Origin: Chamaelirium japonicum
Lineage: Eukaryota; Streptophyta; Magnoliopsida; Liliales; Melanthiaceae
Assembly: GCA_947650365.1 (NCBI GenBank)
Contig: OX393550.1
Span: 47,529,860 to 47,593,859, forward strand
Direction: 5' to 3'
Length of the DNA stretch: 64,000 bases
Shown: piece by piece, positions 26,716 through 40,400 of the stretch
How the letters are laid out: every line of letters begins with the position of its first letter
How positions within the stretch are numbered: the stretch's first letter is position 1
Position numbers and translations under genes: made by a program
Notes under the pieces: model-generated
What the model was told of the DNA's origin: nothing
The model's database searches: none
Seen by the model: only the letters and a program-made list of their open reading frames with translations

Positions 26716-27410
26716 GTTTGCGCCATTTGTGGGATCTATTCCTATCGACTTACGACCTCCAGGCTTCCCAGCTTCTTTGGTCAAACAGCAACCACTAATT
26801 GCTCGAGCAATCCGTTTGTTTCCATCGCTATAAATGAATGGCGAAGACACGATTCGTGGACCAGCCGAAGGGAAGTAATGTCCACCCTGATATCCAGCAT
26901 CCTATGACTCGTTCAATGAGTCGTAGGTATGCTACTAGCCAACGCCCTAAGCAGTTACCAGTTGTGGAATCTAAGAGTCATCGGTCAGTCGACCGTGTTG
27001 AGCCAACCCAACCTCGGCGGTCTCCTTAGCTTGCCGATGCAACTCCTTAGCGCCTAGGAAAAGTGCATGTCTCACCCGTCCCTGACCCACTCGCAACATA
27101 CTAGATCTCGGCCGAGGACTTCCAACTACTCACCCAGATGAATCAGAATGCTGCTCTCATGGTGGAGAGAGATTCCCTCCGACGAGTTACCGTCGAAACG
27201 GGAGCCAATCTTCTCGGTCAGCTGCCAGTATCAACGACGGAGCAGACGTTTGCCGGTCGCTCGATCCCTTTCCTGCTCCTTCCAGGCGTTTGGTTGTCGA
27301 CATTCAAAAACATCTCAAAGGTCCGTACGATAGCCGTAATCTCCCCCCACAACTCTGATTACCTTCAAGGAGGCGGGGATAGACGTTGCGATCGTCGGCA
27401 TAGTTGAGTC
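26716..27410 (+). pseudogene. Gypsy gag-region stub
   Basis: After the primer-site region, an open frame at 26838-27029 starts MAKTRFVDQPKGSNVHPDIQ and stops early. The following sequence contains QMNQNAALMVERDSL-like coding in another frame. This fits the decayed N-terminal gag region of the element whose LTR is at 26080-26715. No later domains follow. Confidence 0.5.
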
Positions 27411-28083
27411 AGAGATGAGGGCATTGTGTGTGCTTGTTGAGGAGGTCGAAGATGACGGTGGCCGATCGGAGTGGGATGGGAGGAGGGGACTCTGAGGTGA
27501 GGGTGCACCAATTGGATATTTTTTATGGACATGCCAAACGGTGAGAGGACAGGGCGCTAGAGCATGTGCTCAAAGAGGTTTTGAGATAGAAACAGAGGAG
27601 GGCTATATATATGCTATTTATATTAAATTTCACAATTCCGTGATCATGACATCAACGACCAAGATTCACACATGCAAACAAGGCAGCAACGACCACGAGG
27701 TAAAGTTTCGTGGTGTCCATACCGGAAGTCGAACAAGGAACCTCTCTAACAAAAGAGAGAGGAAGTACCAATGGAACTGGGGGAAACTGCAATCAGTTCC
27801 CCAATCTGCACGGTTGCATCCAGCTACCATTGTATGCGAAGTGTGGTTGGATTTGTTATGGCAAACGGTTGTAACAGTTAAAAGGGAAAAGTTCGCTCCA
27901 CGGTGTCCATACCAGTAGTTGAACATGGAACCTATTGGATCGTGGGGAACTACAATTGGCTCCCAATTTGCACGGTTGCACCCCGATTTCATTGTGATGC
28001 ACGCCCGGCCCACCGACTGTGCCGATCGACTGGAGGAGATCCGAACTACTCCAGTGGGTGACCCGTCGCATGGGCTCATACGT
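27411..28083. repeat. Unassigned block with a degenerate direct duplication
   Basis: Segments at about 27710-27832 and 27898-27993 share GGTGTCCATACC, GGGGAACTACAATTGG-like words and TTTGCACGGTTGCA-like words. This is a degenerate duplication of about 100 bp. No coding motif was recognised; it may be gypsy-derived or LTR sequence. Confidence 0.45.
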
Positions 28084-28336
28084 AGTCCCTGTTTGGATAG
28101 GATTCTGATTCTAGGATTCTAGAAGTCTAGAATCCCAAAATCCCAAAAAAGGGCTCTGGAGCCCGGAGCCTTGATTTTGGGCTTCAGAAAAATGGCTCTC
28201 AGAAGTACATTTTGGGCTCTCCTCAGAAGCACTTTTTGGGATCCGGTTGTCTCCAAACAGGCTCTTCCTCTTTTTTAGGGATTCTGGGCTTCCAAAATCC
28301 TAGAATCCTGAAACCAAAGTGTATCCAAACATGCCC
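28084..28336. mobile_element. MITE-like element with GTTTGGAT ends
   Basis: The left end AGTCCCTGTTTGGATA and the reversed right end TTAGGGCATGTTTGGATA form imperfect inverted repeats. Subterminal parts pair again (AGGATTCTAGAAGTC with CTAGAATCCTG). Ends of this type are common in plant MITEs. No clear target duplication was read. Confidence 0.6.
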
Positions 28337-28617
28337 TAAAATGACAGAAAATTTGTTTTCGCTTCATTGGTGTGGTCCCCATCTATGTTATGCAAAAACA
28401 TCTACTAAGATGTATATCGTTTTTTGTGAGCCATTGTAAAAGAACCAATGCATAGTTTGCTGGAGATCAATTTTTTCAATCTAATGCATACATTGATGTG
28501 GCTGTCCATTGGCGATGCAAAGTATAAAGGCACGTTCTATACACACCCAATGGATTCAACTTGGCACACATGTTTTATTTTGTTTTTAATACCTAAATTA
28601 CCCTCATATTTCCCTAG

Positions 28618-28649
28618 CCCCCCCCCACCCCCCCCCCCCCCCCCCCCCC
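28618..28649. repeat. Poly(C) tract
   Basis: Nine C, one A, then 22 C. The exact length is doubtful for sequencing reasons. Confidence 0.9.
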
Positions 28650-29614
28650 TCAATCCCGACACTACCTCCACCTCCATCCCTTTGCCACCTATGTCGTCGT
28701 CTCCCCCTAGTCGACACTGAAGTCGAGCCCGGACTCCTCCACGGTCCTCCATCCTCATCCTCATTCCTCTCTCTTTCTCTCTTGCTTCTTCCTCCACCTT
28801 CCTCTGTCTCCTCCTTCCTCCTTCTTCCTCACCCATCTTCACGTTAAAAAAATATTTTAATAAATATTTTATTAGTTTTTGAAAAAAAAATAACGAACTA
28901 TCACATGGGAAGCACTGTAGATAGTTCACTATTTGTATTAAAAAACTAATAACTTTTTTTATAAAAGTTACACCCTTTGTTGCTGATCCAGTTAGGCATA
29001 TCTCTGTGATTGCCTTGATCGAGCATCCACTGAGTGGTAGCCCTTCTGGATTACTTCGATCATAGGTCTTCTCATTTTTTCTTTAAAATGTTATTTTTCT
29101 TTCCTCAACCCACGAATAGGGGTGGCAATGGAGCCCAAAAACCCGACTTGAACTCGACCCAAAAATTAGGGTATGAGTAAAAAATATATACCTGAAATCA
29201 ATTCGGATCAGGTATGGGTATAAGATTCATACCCGTTTAAATTTTTGGTATGGATATGGGTACACCTATGTCCAAACCCGAAACCTAAAACTCGAATCCT
29301 AAATTATACATGTTTACCTGCGGTACCGCATTACCCTTTATACCTTTCCCGATTTGGAGCGTGAGTTATGATCCCTGTGTAAGAAACATACCCCGTACCC
29401 TTTGTATCTTTCTCGATCAGCAAATACCCTCATGGGATAAATTAAATTGGGATAATAGGTGTTAGGTCCCACGAAATAGATCGGTTTGACAGTTTTGTTT
29501 GTTTGCTTACAATAAGTTTACCAAACAAAAGTAGGTGAAAAGTTGATTCTTTCCTAACTTTTCAACACTACAACGATTATTTTGAAACGGATTATGATGA
29601 CAAGTTTTTTTTAG
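28650..29614. other. Intergenic, with a one-ended hAT-like terminus
   Basis: 28730-28830 is CT-rich. At 29117 the sequence TAGGGGTGGCAATGG resembles a hAT end and is followed by ACCCGACTTG and TATGGGTA words, but no matching right end was found downstream. No gene was recognised. Confidence 0.4.
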
Positions 29615-30060
29615 ATGGTAAATATAGCCTTGTGCTCCTCCGCCCTCATCTTGCTAGAACCCCTCTGCCCCCACCCCCTCATACCTCACCACTTCCTTTT
29701 CCTCTACCTTCTCACTAGTCGGAACCTGCTCCAACACTGCCCACTCATCGGAATCTGCTCCAACACTGCCCACTCGCCGGAACCCATCCTCTTACTTTTC
29801 ATCTTGTTAGAACCCCTTATTTCACTCGCCGAAAACCCTTTCCACCCCACCTCCGTCACTCACACATTGTCTATTCCTTTTTCTCTCCCTCGTCACTCAC
29901 CTGAACCCCCTCCAACCCCTCCTCTTACTCGTCTAAACCCATTCCGCCCCAACTCCATCCATCACATAATGTCTCTTCCTTTTTCTTTCCCTAGTTCTCA
30001 TCGAAACCCCTCCAACCCTTCATCTCAATCGTTGGAACCCCCGTAGCCTCCACATACATG
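29615..30060. repeat. C-rich degenerate repeats
   Basis: The words CGGAACC or GAACCCC, CTCCAACACTGCCCACTC and TCTCTTCCTTTTTC-like runs recur at irregular spacing of roughly 40-110 bp. The 143-codon frame across it is compositional and shows no domain. Confidence 0.5.
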
Positions 30061-30177
30061 CCTTTACCATGGTTGCTATAGTAAAATTATTATAGTAGTG
30101 AGTACCATTTGGCATATTTGAGTACAATTTAAAACCAACGTATCAACCACGGTGAATCACTGTAGTTATATTTTTGC

Positions 30178-31260
30178 GACACACGTGTGGGTGTTAAAGT
30201 CATGCCTTGGACAAATAGATGTACACCCCATGATGTAGTCGGGAGATGAGGGGTACACTTAGACTCCTCTTATAATCAGCTACATGAATAAGGATCCCAT
30301 AATAGTGGAACCCCTCCTATCTAGAAGGCTTTTTATATTTTGGTCCCACATATGCTTGTTTTAAAGTCACTTCTTTGACACAAAGATGTAAACCCCCATA
30401 ATATATTGGGGGGGAGGGGGAGGGGGGTACACTAGGACTTCTCACATAATCTGCTACATGAATAAGGATCCCATAATAGTGGGATCGCTCATAGCTATTA
30501 GGCTTTATATTTTGGCCACACACAAGCGGGTATTAAAGTCACATCTTTGACACAGAGATATACTCTCCATGATGTAGTCGATGGGGGTACACTTGGACTT
30601 CTCTTATAATCTGCTACATAAATAAGGATACCACAATAGTAGACCCCTTCTAGTTAAGGAGCTCTTTATATTTTGGTCACACACATGTGGGTGTTAAAGT
30701 TACCCTTTTAACATATAGATGTATCCCCCATGATGTAGTCGATAAGGGGGGAGTACACTTCGACTCCTCTCATAATCTGCTACATGAATAAGGATCACAC
30801 ATAGTAGGACCTTTCCTACCTATGAGATTTTTATATTTTGGCCACACTTATTTAGGTGTTAAAGTTACCCCTTTGACACATAGATGTACCGCCCAATGGT
30901 GTAGTCGGGGGAGGGGGGGGATACTTGGACTCATCTTATAATCTACTACATGAATAAGGATTCCATAATAGTAGGACCCCTCCTAACTATATGACTTTTT
31001 ATATTTTAGTCAGATGCCTGTGGGTGTTAAAGTCACCCATTTGACACATAAATATACCTATCCATGATTTAGTCGGGGGGGAGGGGAAAGGGGTATACTT
31101 GGATTCCTCTCATAATCTGTTATATAAATAAGGGTCCCACAATAGTAGGTATCCTTCATAGTTATGGGAATATTTATATTTTGGCATCACGCATACGGGT
31201 GTTAAAGTCACCCCTTTGATATATAGATGTACCCCCCCATGATATAGTCGGGGGTGGAGG
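30178..31260. repeat. Satellite array, block 1 (about 165-bp monomers)
   Basis: The array starts near 30178 with GTGTGGGTGTTAAAGTC. Each monomer contains, in order: ACTCCTCTCATAATCTGCTA, CATGAATAAGGATCCCACAA, TAGTGGGACCCCTCCTAGC, TATGAGACTCTTTATATTTT, GGCCACACACATGCGGGTG, TTAAAGTCACCCCTTTGACA, CATAGATGTACCCCCCATGA, and TGTAGTCGGGGG with a G-rich tract. Monomer landmarks recur at about 30334, 30505, 30666, 30831 and 30998. No protein is encoded. Confidence 0.95.
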
Positions 31261-33445
31261 TGTAGGAAAATGGACATACACACAGCGGAATAATAACTCG
31301 ATCCCTTGGATCAATTTGGTGTGCAATATATTTAGAAAAAATTCATCTTGAACAAAACCATATGCACAAAAGATAAAACGATTACTATACAAACCCCTAT
31401 AAGTTTCTACCAAATTGAATATTATGATTATAATGCATGAAAAATGATAGATCTAGGGGTTTAAGAGTTTAAACTTTCATGCGGGTTTACACACCACGAC
31501 AAATTTCTTCTTAGTTGAGGGCGATGGAAGTTTTCTCGCGCAAGAGAGATGTGGATCTCTTCAAATTCAGCTGATCTCGCAAGTTGATCTGGACTCTTGC
31601 ACTATGATATCTGAGTACCTTAGAGTGCAAGCAATCTCCTTCCTCTATCACACACATACACATACACAAGGATAAAGATGATGATGAGAGAGAGAGATGG
31701 ACTTCTCTTCACACCCAAGGTCCAAGAGAGATAACTTGAAATAGTAGAGGGGGAGACCGAGAGAATAAATGAGAGAGCCAAGGAGAGGAAATAATTTTTC
31801 TTGGGAAAACTGAGATTGGCATCTCAGAAATCTCCCATCTTTTCCCTGGCCTCAGTAACTATGCCCCCCCTCTTTCTCCTCTCATAAAAACCATTCCTCT
31901 CTCTCCTATTCTAAAATAAACGCCCCCCTTTTAAATTTTTGCCTTATTCCGATCCTATATAATCAATGGGGGGAGAGTTGATTTTTTAAATATCTCTTAT
32001 CCCTTGATTATGGTGATGACGTCTATGCATGCTAACCCTAATAAAGTGGACGGCCATGCTAGGGCATGTGGGATATTTTGGTTGGACCAAAATGCCCCCC
32101 TGCATCTAATGACTGTTCACCTGATGCGGGAGCAAGCATGACCCATCTTCATGCACGAGAATGCACCCTAACGACTAGGGCACCTCACTTGCACTAGGCA
32201 ATACGTCGTGGGGGTGATGAATAATGTTCTTACTATTCACTGGGTGCTTTTCATGAAATATAGGATGCCCTGTAGTAAAAATCACCAAATTCTTGTACCG
32301 TGTTCTAATGTGACATGTACACATGGAATAGATCCCACACGGTGTAAAGGTAACATCGTGTGCACACTTACCTCCACGCACCTACTATGCTCCAGTGCAA
32401 TGCACTCATGAAACGCAGGACGGTTAGGGCTTCAAATCGTTAACTCTTATTATGCTGTGTGACAAAGAAAAAGTAAAAGTCCATAATGATTGTGGATGGT
32501 TAAACCTTCAAGGATTAGGATCTATGGCTTCCAATCGTACCCAATCGATAGACTACCCACGTGTCTTGTCAATTTTCTAGGTCACAGTTAACCTGCGTAG
32601 TCACCCAGAGTACGATGCAGACATACTCCAATTCTTCCAGACTTACTATGCTCGATCTCTAGCATACCCCTTTTCTCCGTTTAGTATTGGTAATGTGTTA
32701 TCCCCCCTACTTAGTGCCATGCATCAACTCGAGCAATGGATACCACTGCCAGAATTGAGTGACCATATAATTAGCTTTCTTCCGGGCTGACTATCACAGG
32801 GCACCTCTGGTCGCTTTGACCAAACAACCGAATTCGGTCAACAACTTAACTGTTGACCACCAAGCTTGGTTTTAATGCGTTATTTGTCAGACCTAGGAAT
32901 GTACATCCCGTAAGTGATGTGGATGGCTTGTAGGAGTGATGTGCCTATGCAACGCTAGTCAAATAACCTAGTGCACCATGGTGTTGGGCGTGGTTAGATC
33001 CCTCACATATTAGTGTACCAAAGTTACACGTAACTGGTTAGTTCATCGGTCACAGCGCCTCAGGATTTAGGACCAATTACCTTAAGCAAAAATATAGCTA
33101 TATGCACCGGTGTCTGCTCATCAATCTATGTATCGTATTAGTTCTGTTCGTCCATAAATATTATGCCTAGCAATGACCATGATAAAGAAACCCACGCTCG
33201 GTCATTCTGTTAGCTTATCTCAATAGGACGACCAATCATAATCAGTGCTGCGATTGATTTAGGCTCATAGGACCAGTCCATTAAGTCTCCCACTCAGATG
33301 GACCACTATATAGCTATGGCACTTTTAAGTCCCATATATAGGACACGTATTATAATATGCACCATAAAGCAATTATAATAAAACATCAACCCATTTATAA
33401 ATAAACCATGGTTTTTAAAAGCCCTAGATAATATCTCACTCAACA
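31261..33445 (-). mobile_element. LTR-like insertion in the satellite (2185 bp)
   Basis: It interrupts a monomer within its G-rich tract. On the plus strand it starts TGTAGGAAAATGGACATAC and ends CTCACTCAACA, so on the minus strand it runs TGTTGAGTGAG to TTTTCCTACA with TG...CA ends. Landmarks such as CACACAGCGGAATAATAAC and CTCCCACTCAGATGG resemble long Ty1-copia (Angela-like) LTRs. No coding region is present, so a solo LTR or a non-autonomous element is likely. The 5-bp flanks GGAGG and AGATG agree at only three of five positions, so a target duplication is not shown. Confidence 0.65.
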
Positions 33446-35805
33446 AGATGGTGGGCTATACTTGAACTTCTCTCATAATCTGTATAATGAATAAGGATAC
33501 ATAATAGTGGGACACCTTATAGCTATAGGACTCTATAATTTTACCCATACATATACGTGTTTTAAAATCACCCATTTGATACATAGATATACCCCCATAA
33601 TGGTGTAAGGGGGGTACACTTGGACTCCTTTTATAATCTATTACATGAATAAGGATCCCATAATAAAGGGACTCCTTCTAGCTATATGACTCTATATTTT
33701 GGCTACATATATGTGGCTATTAAAGTCATCCCTTTGATACATAGATATACCCCCCACCATAATATAGTTTTTTTTTATTTTTTTTTGGGGAGGGGGTACT
33801 CTAGGACTGTTATCATAATTTGCAACATGAATAAGGATACCACAATAGTGGGATCCCTCCTAGCTATGAGACTTTTTATATTTTGGCTACATATATGCGG
33901 GTGTTAAAGTCACCCATTTGACACATAGATATACCCCCTATGAAGTAATGGGGGGTATACTTGGCATCCTCTCATAATCTAGTATAGGAATTAGGATCCC
34001 ACAATAGTGGGATCCTTCTTGGTTATGAGACTCTTTATATTTTGGCTACACATATGCAGGTATTGAAGTTACCCCTTTTAACACATAGAAGTTCCCCTGT
34101 GATATAGTCGAGGGGGGAAGGTATACTGTACTCCTCTCATAATGTGCTACATTAATAAGGATACTAGAATAGAGGGACCCCTACTAGATACGGGACTCTT
34201 TATATTTTAGCCATACACATGTGGGTGTTAAAGTCACCCCTTTGGCATATAGATATACGAGTCGGGGGGGGGGGGGGGGGTACATTGTACTCCCCTCATA
34301 ATCAGCTACATGAATAAAGATCCCAGAATAGTGGGACTCCCTCCTAGCTATAGGACTCTTTATATTTTAGCCATTAATATATGGGTATTAAAGTCACATC
34401 TTTGACATATAGATGTACTACCCTATGACGTAGTTGGGGAAATAAAGAGGGTACATAGGACTCCTCTTATAATTTACTACATGAATAAGAATCCCAGAAT
34501 AGTGAGACACCTCCTATCAATGGGACTCTATATTTTAGCAATTAATATGCGGGTGTTAAAGTCACCCTTTTGATACATAGATGTATCATCCCATGATGTA
34601 GTCGGGGTGGGGGGTATACAGGACTCCTCTTATAATTTACTATATTAATAAGGATCCCAATATAGTAGGACCCCTCCTAACTATGAGACTCTTTATATTT
34701 TAGCTATTATCATACGGGTGTTAAAGTTACCATTTGACACATAGATGTATCCTCCATGATATAGGCGGTGGAGGGTGTATACTTGAACTCTTTTCATAAT
34801 CTACTATATGAATAAGGATCCAACAAAAGTAGAATCCCTTATAGCTATATGACTCTTTAGATTTTGGATACAAGTATACGGGTATTAAAGCCACCTTTTT
34901 GACACATAGATATGCCTCCCATGATATAGTTGATAAGGGGGGGTATACTTGGACTTTTCTCATAATCTACTTCAAGAATAAAGTTCACACAATAGTAGGA
35001 AATCTTTTAGCATATTTTTGCCACATACATTCGAGTGTTAAAGTCGCCCCTTTGACACATAGATATACCCCCCAAATGATATAGCCAAGGGGGGAGGGGT
35101 TTACACATGGACTCCTCTCATAATCTGTTACATGAATAAGGATCCCACAATAAGGGGGCCCCTTTTGGCGACGCGACTATTTATATTTTGGTTACACACA
35201 TATGGGTGTTAAAGTCATCCCTTTGAAATATAGATGTACCGCCCATAATATAGTTTTGGAGGGTGGGGGTACTCTAGGAATGCTCTTATAATCTACAATA
35301 TGAATAAGGATCCCACAATAAAAGGACCTGTCCTAGCTATTAGACTCTTTATATTTTGGCCACACATATATACGTGGCACAGTTACCCTTTTGACATATA
35401 GATGTACGCCTTATGGTGTAGTTGGTGCGAGGGGAGGGGGGGGTACACTTGGACTCCTCTCATATTCTGCAATATGAATAAGGATCCTACAATAGTGGAA
35501 CCTCTCTAATATATAAGACTCTTTATATTTTGGCCACACATATGCGAGTATTAAAACCACCCATTTGATACATAAATATACCCTTACATTATATAATTGA
35601 AGGGGGGGTACACTTCTGATAATCCGCTACATGAATAAGGATCCCATAATAATATGATCCCTCCTAGCTATGAGACGTTATGTTTTGGCCCCACACATAC
35701 AGGTGTTAAAGTCATCGCTTTGACATATAGATGTACCCCCCAATGATATAGTCGGGGGGGGGGGGGGGGGGGATCAATTGATTCCTCATATATAGAAGGA
35801 TCCTG
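33446..35805. repeat. Satellite array, block 2
   Basis: About 14 monomers of the same family. A monomer with an unusually long G tract (18 G) lies near 34263, another near 35754, and a T-rich one near 33769. Variants of classes B, C and D (see the finding on order) lie at about 34985, 35150 and 35262. Confidence 0.95.
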
Positions 35806-35810
35806 TAATA

Positions 35811-37466
35811 CCCTGAAATTTTTACTTTAATAAATAATTTAGTTTCCAAAGGAATCTTTATAAAATCATTCAAAATAATATTTTGACTCAGTCATTGCGT
35901 AGATCTCGTCGAAGCAGTGAAAATTAATATACAAAATATTTATATACTTTGACTCTATAAAAAAAAATCCTATGGTACGATTTGAACCCAAGACATAGGA
36001 TGAAAACAAACCCACTAAATAAACCAAGCTGACATTTATGAGAAATTATTTCTGAGGACATTTTGTGGGGACCATGGGATGAGCCCTAACCGGCTGCCAC
36101 GTAAAGTTGGCAACCCAAAAGTTGGAAACCGATTGGCAACATAGTATTTCCCTTATAGCACTCTTAATAGAGGATTCCCCACCGCCCATTGCCATCTTTC
36201 TCGCCGGACCCCAGCCACCACCGGTTGGACCATCGGCAGTCGCCACCGGTCACCGTCAATCACTGTCACTCATCGTTCGTCGAACCACCCCGGGCGCCAC
36301 CATTCGTCATCCAACCGTGTAAGAACTTTTCCTATGCTCGGTCCAAAGTCCAACTATCATTTCTTCCTTTACGAGCTAAAGCCACAAAATACTTATTATA
36401 AAGTTAGGCCATTCTGGCTCAACCCAATGTTGTTGAACCCAATCAGAGACCCAAAATCCATTAAGGCTCAAACCCAATTCATTCAAAACCTCCTCAACTA
36501 CAAAACCACAATACAAACCTAAAAAAAATATAATTACCATTATGCCCCTAATACTCAAACCATTGTACTCTATCCATAACATAAATATCGGACTCCAAAT
36601 TTAATTCCATCTGCGACTATGGATCCATGACAACAAGTCGGATAAACTAACACAGAATCACTAACATACCAAAATGATTTTACATGTATTTCAGGGTATA
36701 CACAAACCCAAGAAACACCATCAGAGGAGGACATCATTTGTATTTAGTCAGGTAGGGAATTTTGGCACTAGACTTCTTTGATTTCATGCCTTCTGAATAA
36801 TATAATATGTCTAATGATATTGCCTTATGAGTATGGAATAGTTTAACCTTGTCGGATTGGGACTAGCCTGATTAGTTATGGGAGTGGGGCTGTCCCTGGC
36901 CTGTGGGTCTAAAAGATAAATCGTAAGTGTGGGGTTGTCCCTGGCTTGTGGGCCTAAAAGATAAATCATAGGTGTAGAGCTGTCCCTGGCAGTAGCCTAA
37001 AAAAATTCTGCTTTGTTAATCATTCTATACTCATAAAATGATATCAAAGTTTAATGTTGTGATATTTTGAGGCATGATGTTAAATAATTATAGTGCATAT
37101 TTCTCTACTGAGCCATGTGGCAAAAATATAAAGGCTCACCCCCTATAGACCTGGTGGTGCCAGAACCTAACTCTACAGGTACAAAGGTTGGACTAGAAGA
37201 GGAATACCATGTAGAAACCGAGGACCCGCTGTATGAGCCCTATTGGGAGTCTGAAGGCAGGGAAGAGCAGTGAGGAGGACTAAAGGAAATAAAAGAATTA
37301 TATCATTCTGTTACTTGTTTTCAAGTAAATGTAATAGTTGGATTATTATAAAGAAGCTCTGTGTTTCCTCTCAATCCGTGAGATGAAAATGTATCAAGTT
37401 GTTTTTACTTTTCACACCCCTGTATATTACGGGTTGCCTAACCCGTAAAATATCGGGGCGTTACAG
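35811..37466 (+). mobile_element. Solo LTR, gypsy type (Tekay/Del-like), 1656 bp, in the satellite
   Basis: It begins TGTAATACCCTGAAATTTT and ends AAAATATCGGGGCGTTACA; the ends are imperfect inverted repeats. The target duplication GATCC is exact (35806-35810 and 37467-37471) and lies in the conserved AAGGATCC part of a monomer. Three copies of a GGGGTTGTCCCTGGCTTGTG-type word occur at 36880-37000, and a short conserved frame at 37145-37273. No polymerase genes are present, so the element is a solo LTR left by recombination or a very short non-autonomous unit. Lineage assignment rests on end sequence only. Confidence 0.85.
37145..37273 (+). pseudogene. Conserved LTR micro-ORF (satellite solo LTR copy)
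   Basis: Open frame following CACCCCCTATAG, ending VETEDPLYEPYWESEGREEQ at TGA 37271-37273. It has no ATG near its start, so it could only be expressed as part of a spliced or larger transcript. Confidence 0.4.
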
Positions 37467-37471
37467 ATCCT

Positions 37472-40400
37472 ATAATAATAAGACCCCTTATAGCTATGAG
37501 ATTATTTATAATTAAGTCATACACATGCGGGACCTCTTTAACACAAAGATGTACCCCACATGATATAGTCAGGGGGAAATGTACACTTGGACCCTTCTTA
37601 TAATTTGCTTTATAAATAAGGATCCCACAATAGAAAGATCCCTCTTAGCTATGAGGCTCTTTATATTTTAGACATATACATGTGGGTTTTAAAGTCACTT
37701 CTTTCTCACATAGATGGTCCCTCCCATATTATAGTCGAGGGAGGGGGTATACTTGGATTACTCTTATAATTTGTTATATGAATAAAGATCCTACTTTAGT
37801 AGTACCCGATCCGCTATAGGACTCTTTATATTTTGGCTGCATGATTACGAGTGTTAAAATCACCCCTTTGGCACATAGATATACCCCCTATCATATTATT
37901 GGGTAAGAAGGGGTAACTTTGATTCCAGACTTCATGAATAAAGATCCCATAATAGTTGACCCCACTAAACTATGGGATACTTTATATTTTTGCCACACAC
38001 ATGCGGGTGTTAAAGTCACCCCTTTGAGACATAGATATACTCCCCAATGATATAGTCGGGGTATGTGTGTGGTATACTTGGACTCCTTTTATAATCTTTT
38101 ATATGAATAAGGATCCTACAAAAAGGGACTCCTACTAGCAATATGACTCTTTATTTTTTGGTAACACAATATGGGTGTTAAAATCACCCCTTTGACACAT
38201 AGATATACCCTACTATGATGTAGTTTTTTTTTGGAATGGAGGGGGATACTCTAGGAGTGCTCTCATAATCGATATCATGAATAAGGATTCCACAATAGTG
38301 GGATCCTTCCTAGCTGTGAGACTCTTTATATTTTGGCCATACACATACAGATGTTTAAGATACCCTTTTAATACGTAGATATGCCCCCCAATGATATATC
38401 CGTGGATGGAGGGGTTACATTTGGCTTTCTAACATAATCTGCTACATAAATAAGGATCCCATAATAGTGGAACCCTATTTAGCTATGCGACTCTTTTTAT
38501 TTTGACCACACACATACAGATATTAAAGTCACCCCTTTAATGCATAGATGTACCCCTCATGAATTAGTCAGGGTGGGGGATACACTTGGGCTCCTCTCAT
38601 AATCTGGTACATAAATAAAGATCTTACAATAGTAGCACCTTTCCTAACTATGTCACTCTTTATATTTTGGTGACACATATGCGGGTGTTAAATTTACCCC
38701 TATGATATATAGATGTAACCCTACTAGATGTAGTCTGGGGTGGGTGGGTATATTGGATTCCTCTTATAATCTGTTACATGAATAATGATCCCAGAATAGT
38801 AGGACACCACCTTGCTATGGGACACTTTATATTTTTGCCATTAACTTATGGGTGTTAAAGTTACCCATTTGAAAAATAGATGTACCCCTCGATAATATAG
38901 TCATGGGGGGGAGGGGTTATACTTGGACTCCATTTATAATCAGCTATATAAATAGGTATCTCACAATAGTTAGACCCTTTAAGCTATAGAAATTTATATT
39001 TTGGCCGCACGCATGAGGGAGTTAAAGTCACTCCTTTGACACATAGACGTACCCCCCATGATGTAGTCGGGGGTAGGGGGATACTTGGACTTCTCTTATA
39101 ATCTGCTTCATGAATAAAGATCCCACAAGAGTGAGGCCCCTCCTATCAATGTTTTTCCTCATACATGTGGGTGTTAAGTTTCCCTTTTGGCGTATAGATG
39201 TACCCCCTATTAATATTATTGGGAGAGAGGGGGGTACAGTTGGACTCCTCACATAATTTGTTACATGAATAAGGATCCTACAATAAGGGACCCCTTCTAG
39301 CGATATGACTCTATAGATTTGCTATATACATGCGGGTATTAAAGTCTCACCCTTGATATGCAGATGTACCCTCCATGATATAGTATTCGAGAATGGAGGG
39401 TTATTCTAAGACTACTCTAATAATCTGCAATATAAATAACAATCCTTCACAAATGGGACCCTTCCTAGCTATACGACTCTATATTTTGGACACATATGTG
39501 CTGGTGTTAAAGATACCCCTTTGATACATAAATGTACCCTTCACCATGATGTAGTCGGGGAGGGGGGATACTTGGATTCCTTTCAGAATCTACTATATGA
39601 ACAAGGATCCCATAATAGTGGGACCCCTCTTAGCTATGGGGCCCTTTATATTTTGGACACACTCATACGGGTTTTAAAGTCACCCCTTTATTACATAGAT
39701 GTATCCCCCATGGTTTAATCAGGGTGGGGTATATATAGGCTCCTCTTATAATCTGCTACATGAAAAAGGATTCTACAATAATGTCACCCCTTCTAACTAT
39801 ATTACTCTTTATATTTTAGCGACACACATATAGGTTTTAAAATCACCCTTTTGATACATAGATGTACCACCCATGATATAATCAGGGGATAGGAGTGGGG
39901 TACATTTGGACTCCTTTCATAATATGCTATATGAATAAGGATCCCAAAATAATGTGACCCCACCTACGTATTAGACTTTTTACATTTTGGGCACACACAT
40001 ACAGGTTTTAAAGTCACCCCTTTGACACATAGATATACCCCCCATGATTTAATTAGGGTGGAGAGAATACTTGAGCTTCTCTCATAATTTGCTATATTAA
40101 TAAGGATTCTACAATAGTGGCACCCCTCCTAACTATACCACTCTTTGTATTTTGGTAACAAATATACGGGCGTTAAAGTCACCCATTTGATACATAGATA
40201 TACCCCTTTAAGATATAGTTGTTATGGGGGGGAACACTGGACTCATCTAATAATCTGCTACATGAATAAGGATCACATAATAGTCAGACCCCTCATTGCT
40301 AAGGACACTTTATATTTTTAGCCATTAATATATGGGTGTTAAATTAATCTCTTTGACACATAGATGTACCCTTCTATGATGTAGTTGGGAGGGGGGGTAC

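Noticed and set aside
29615..30046. 143-codon plus-strand frame
   Set aside because: Proline/leucine-rich by composition, lies on degenerate C-rich repeats, and has no motif.
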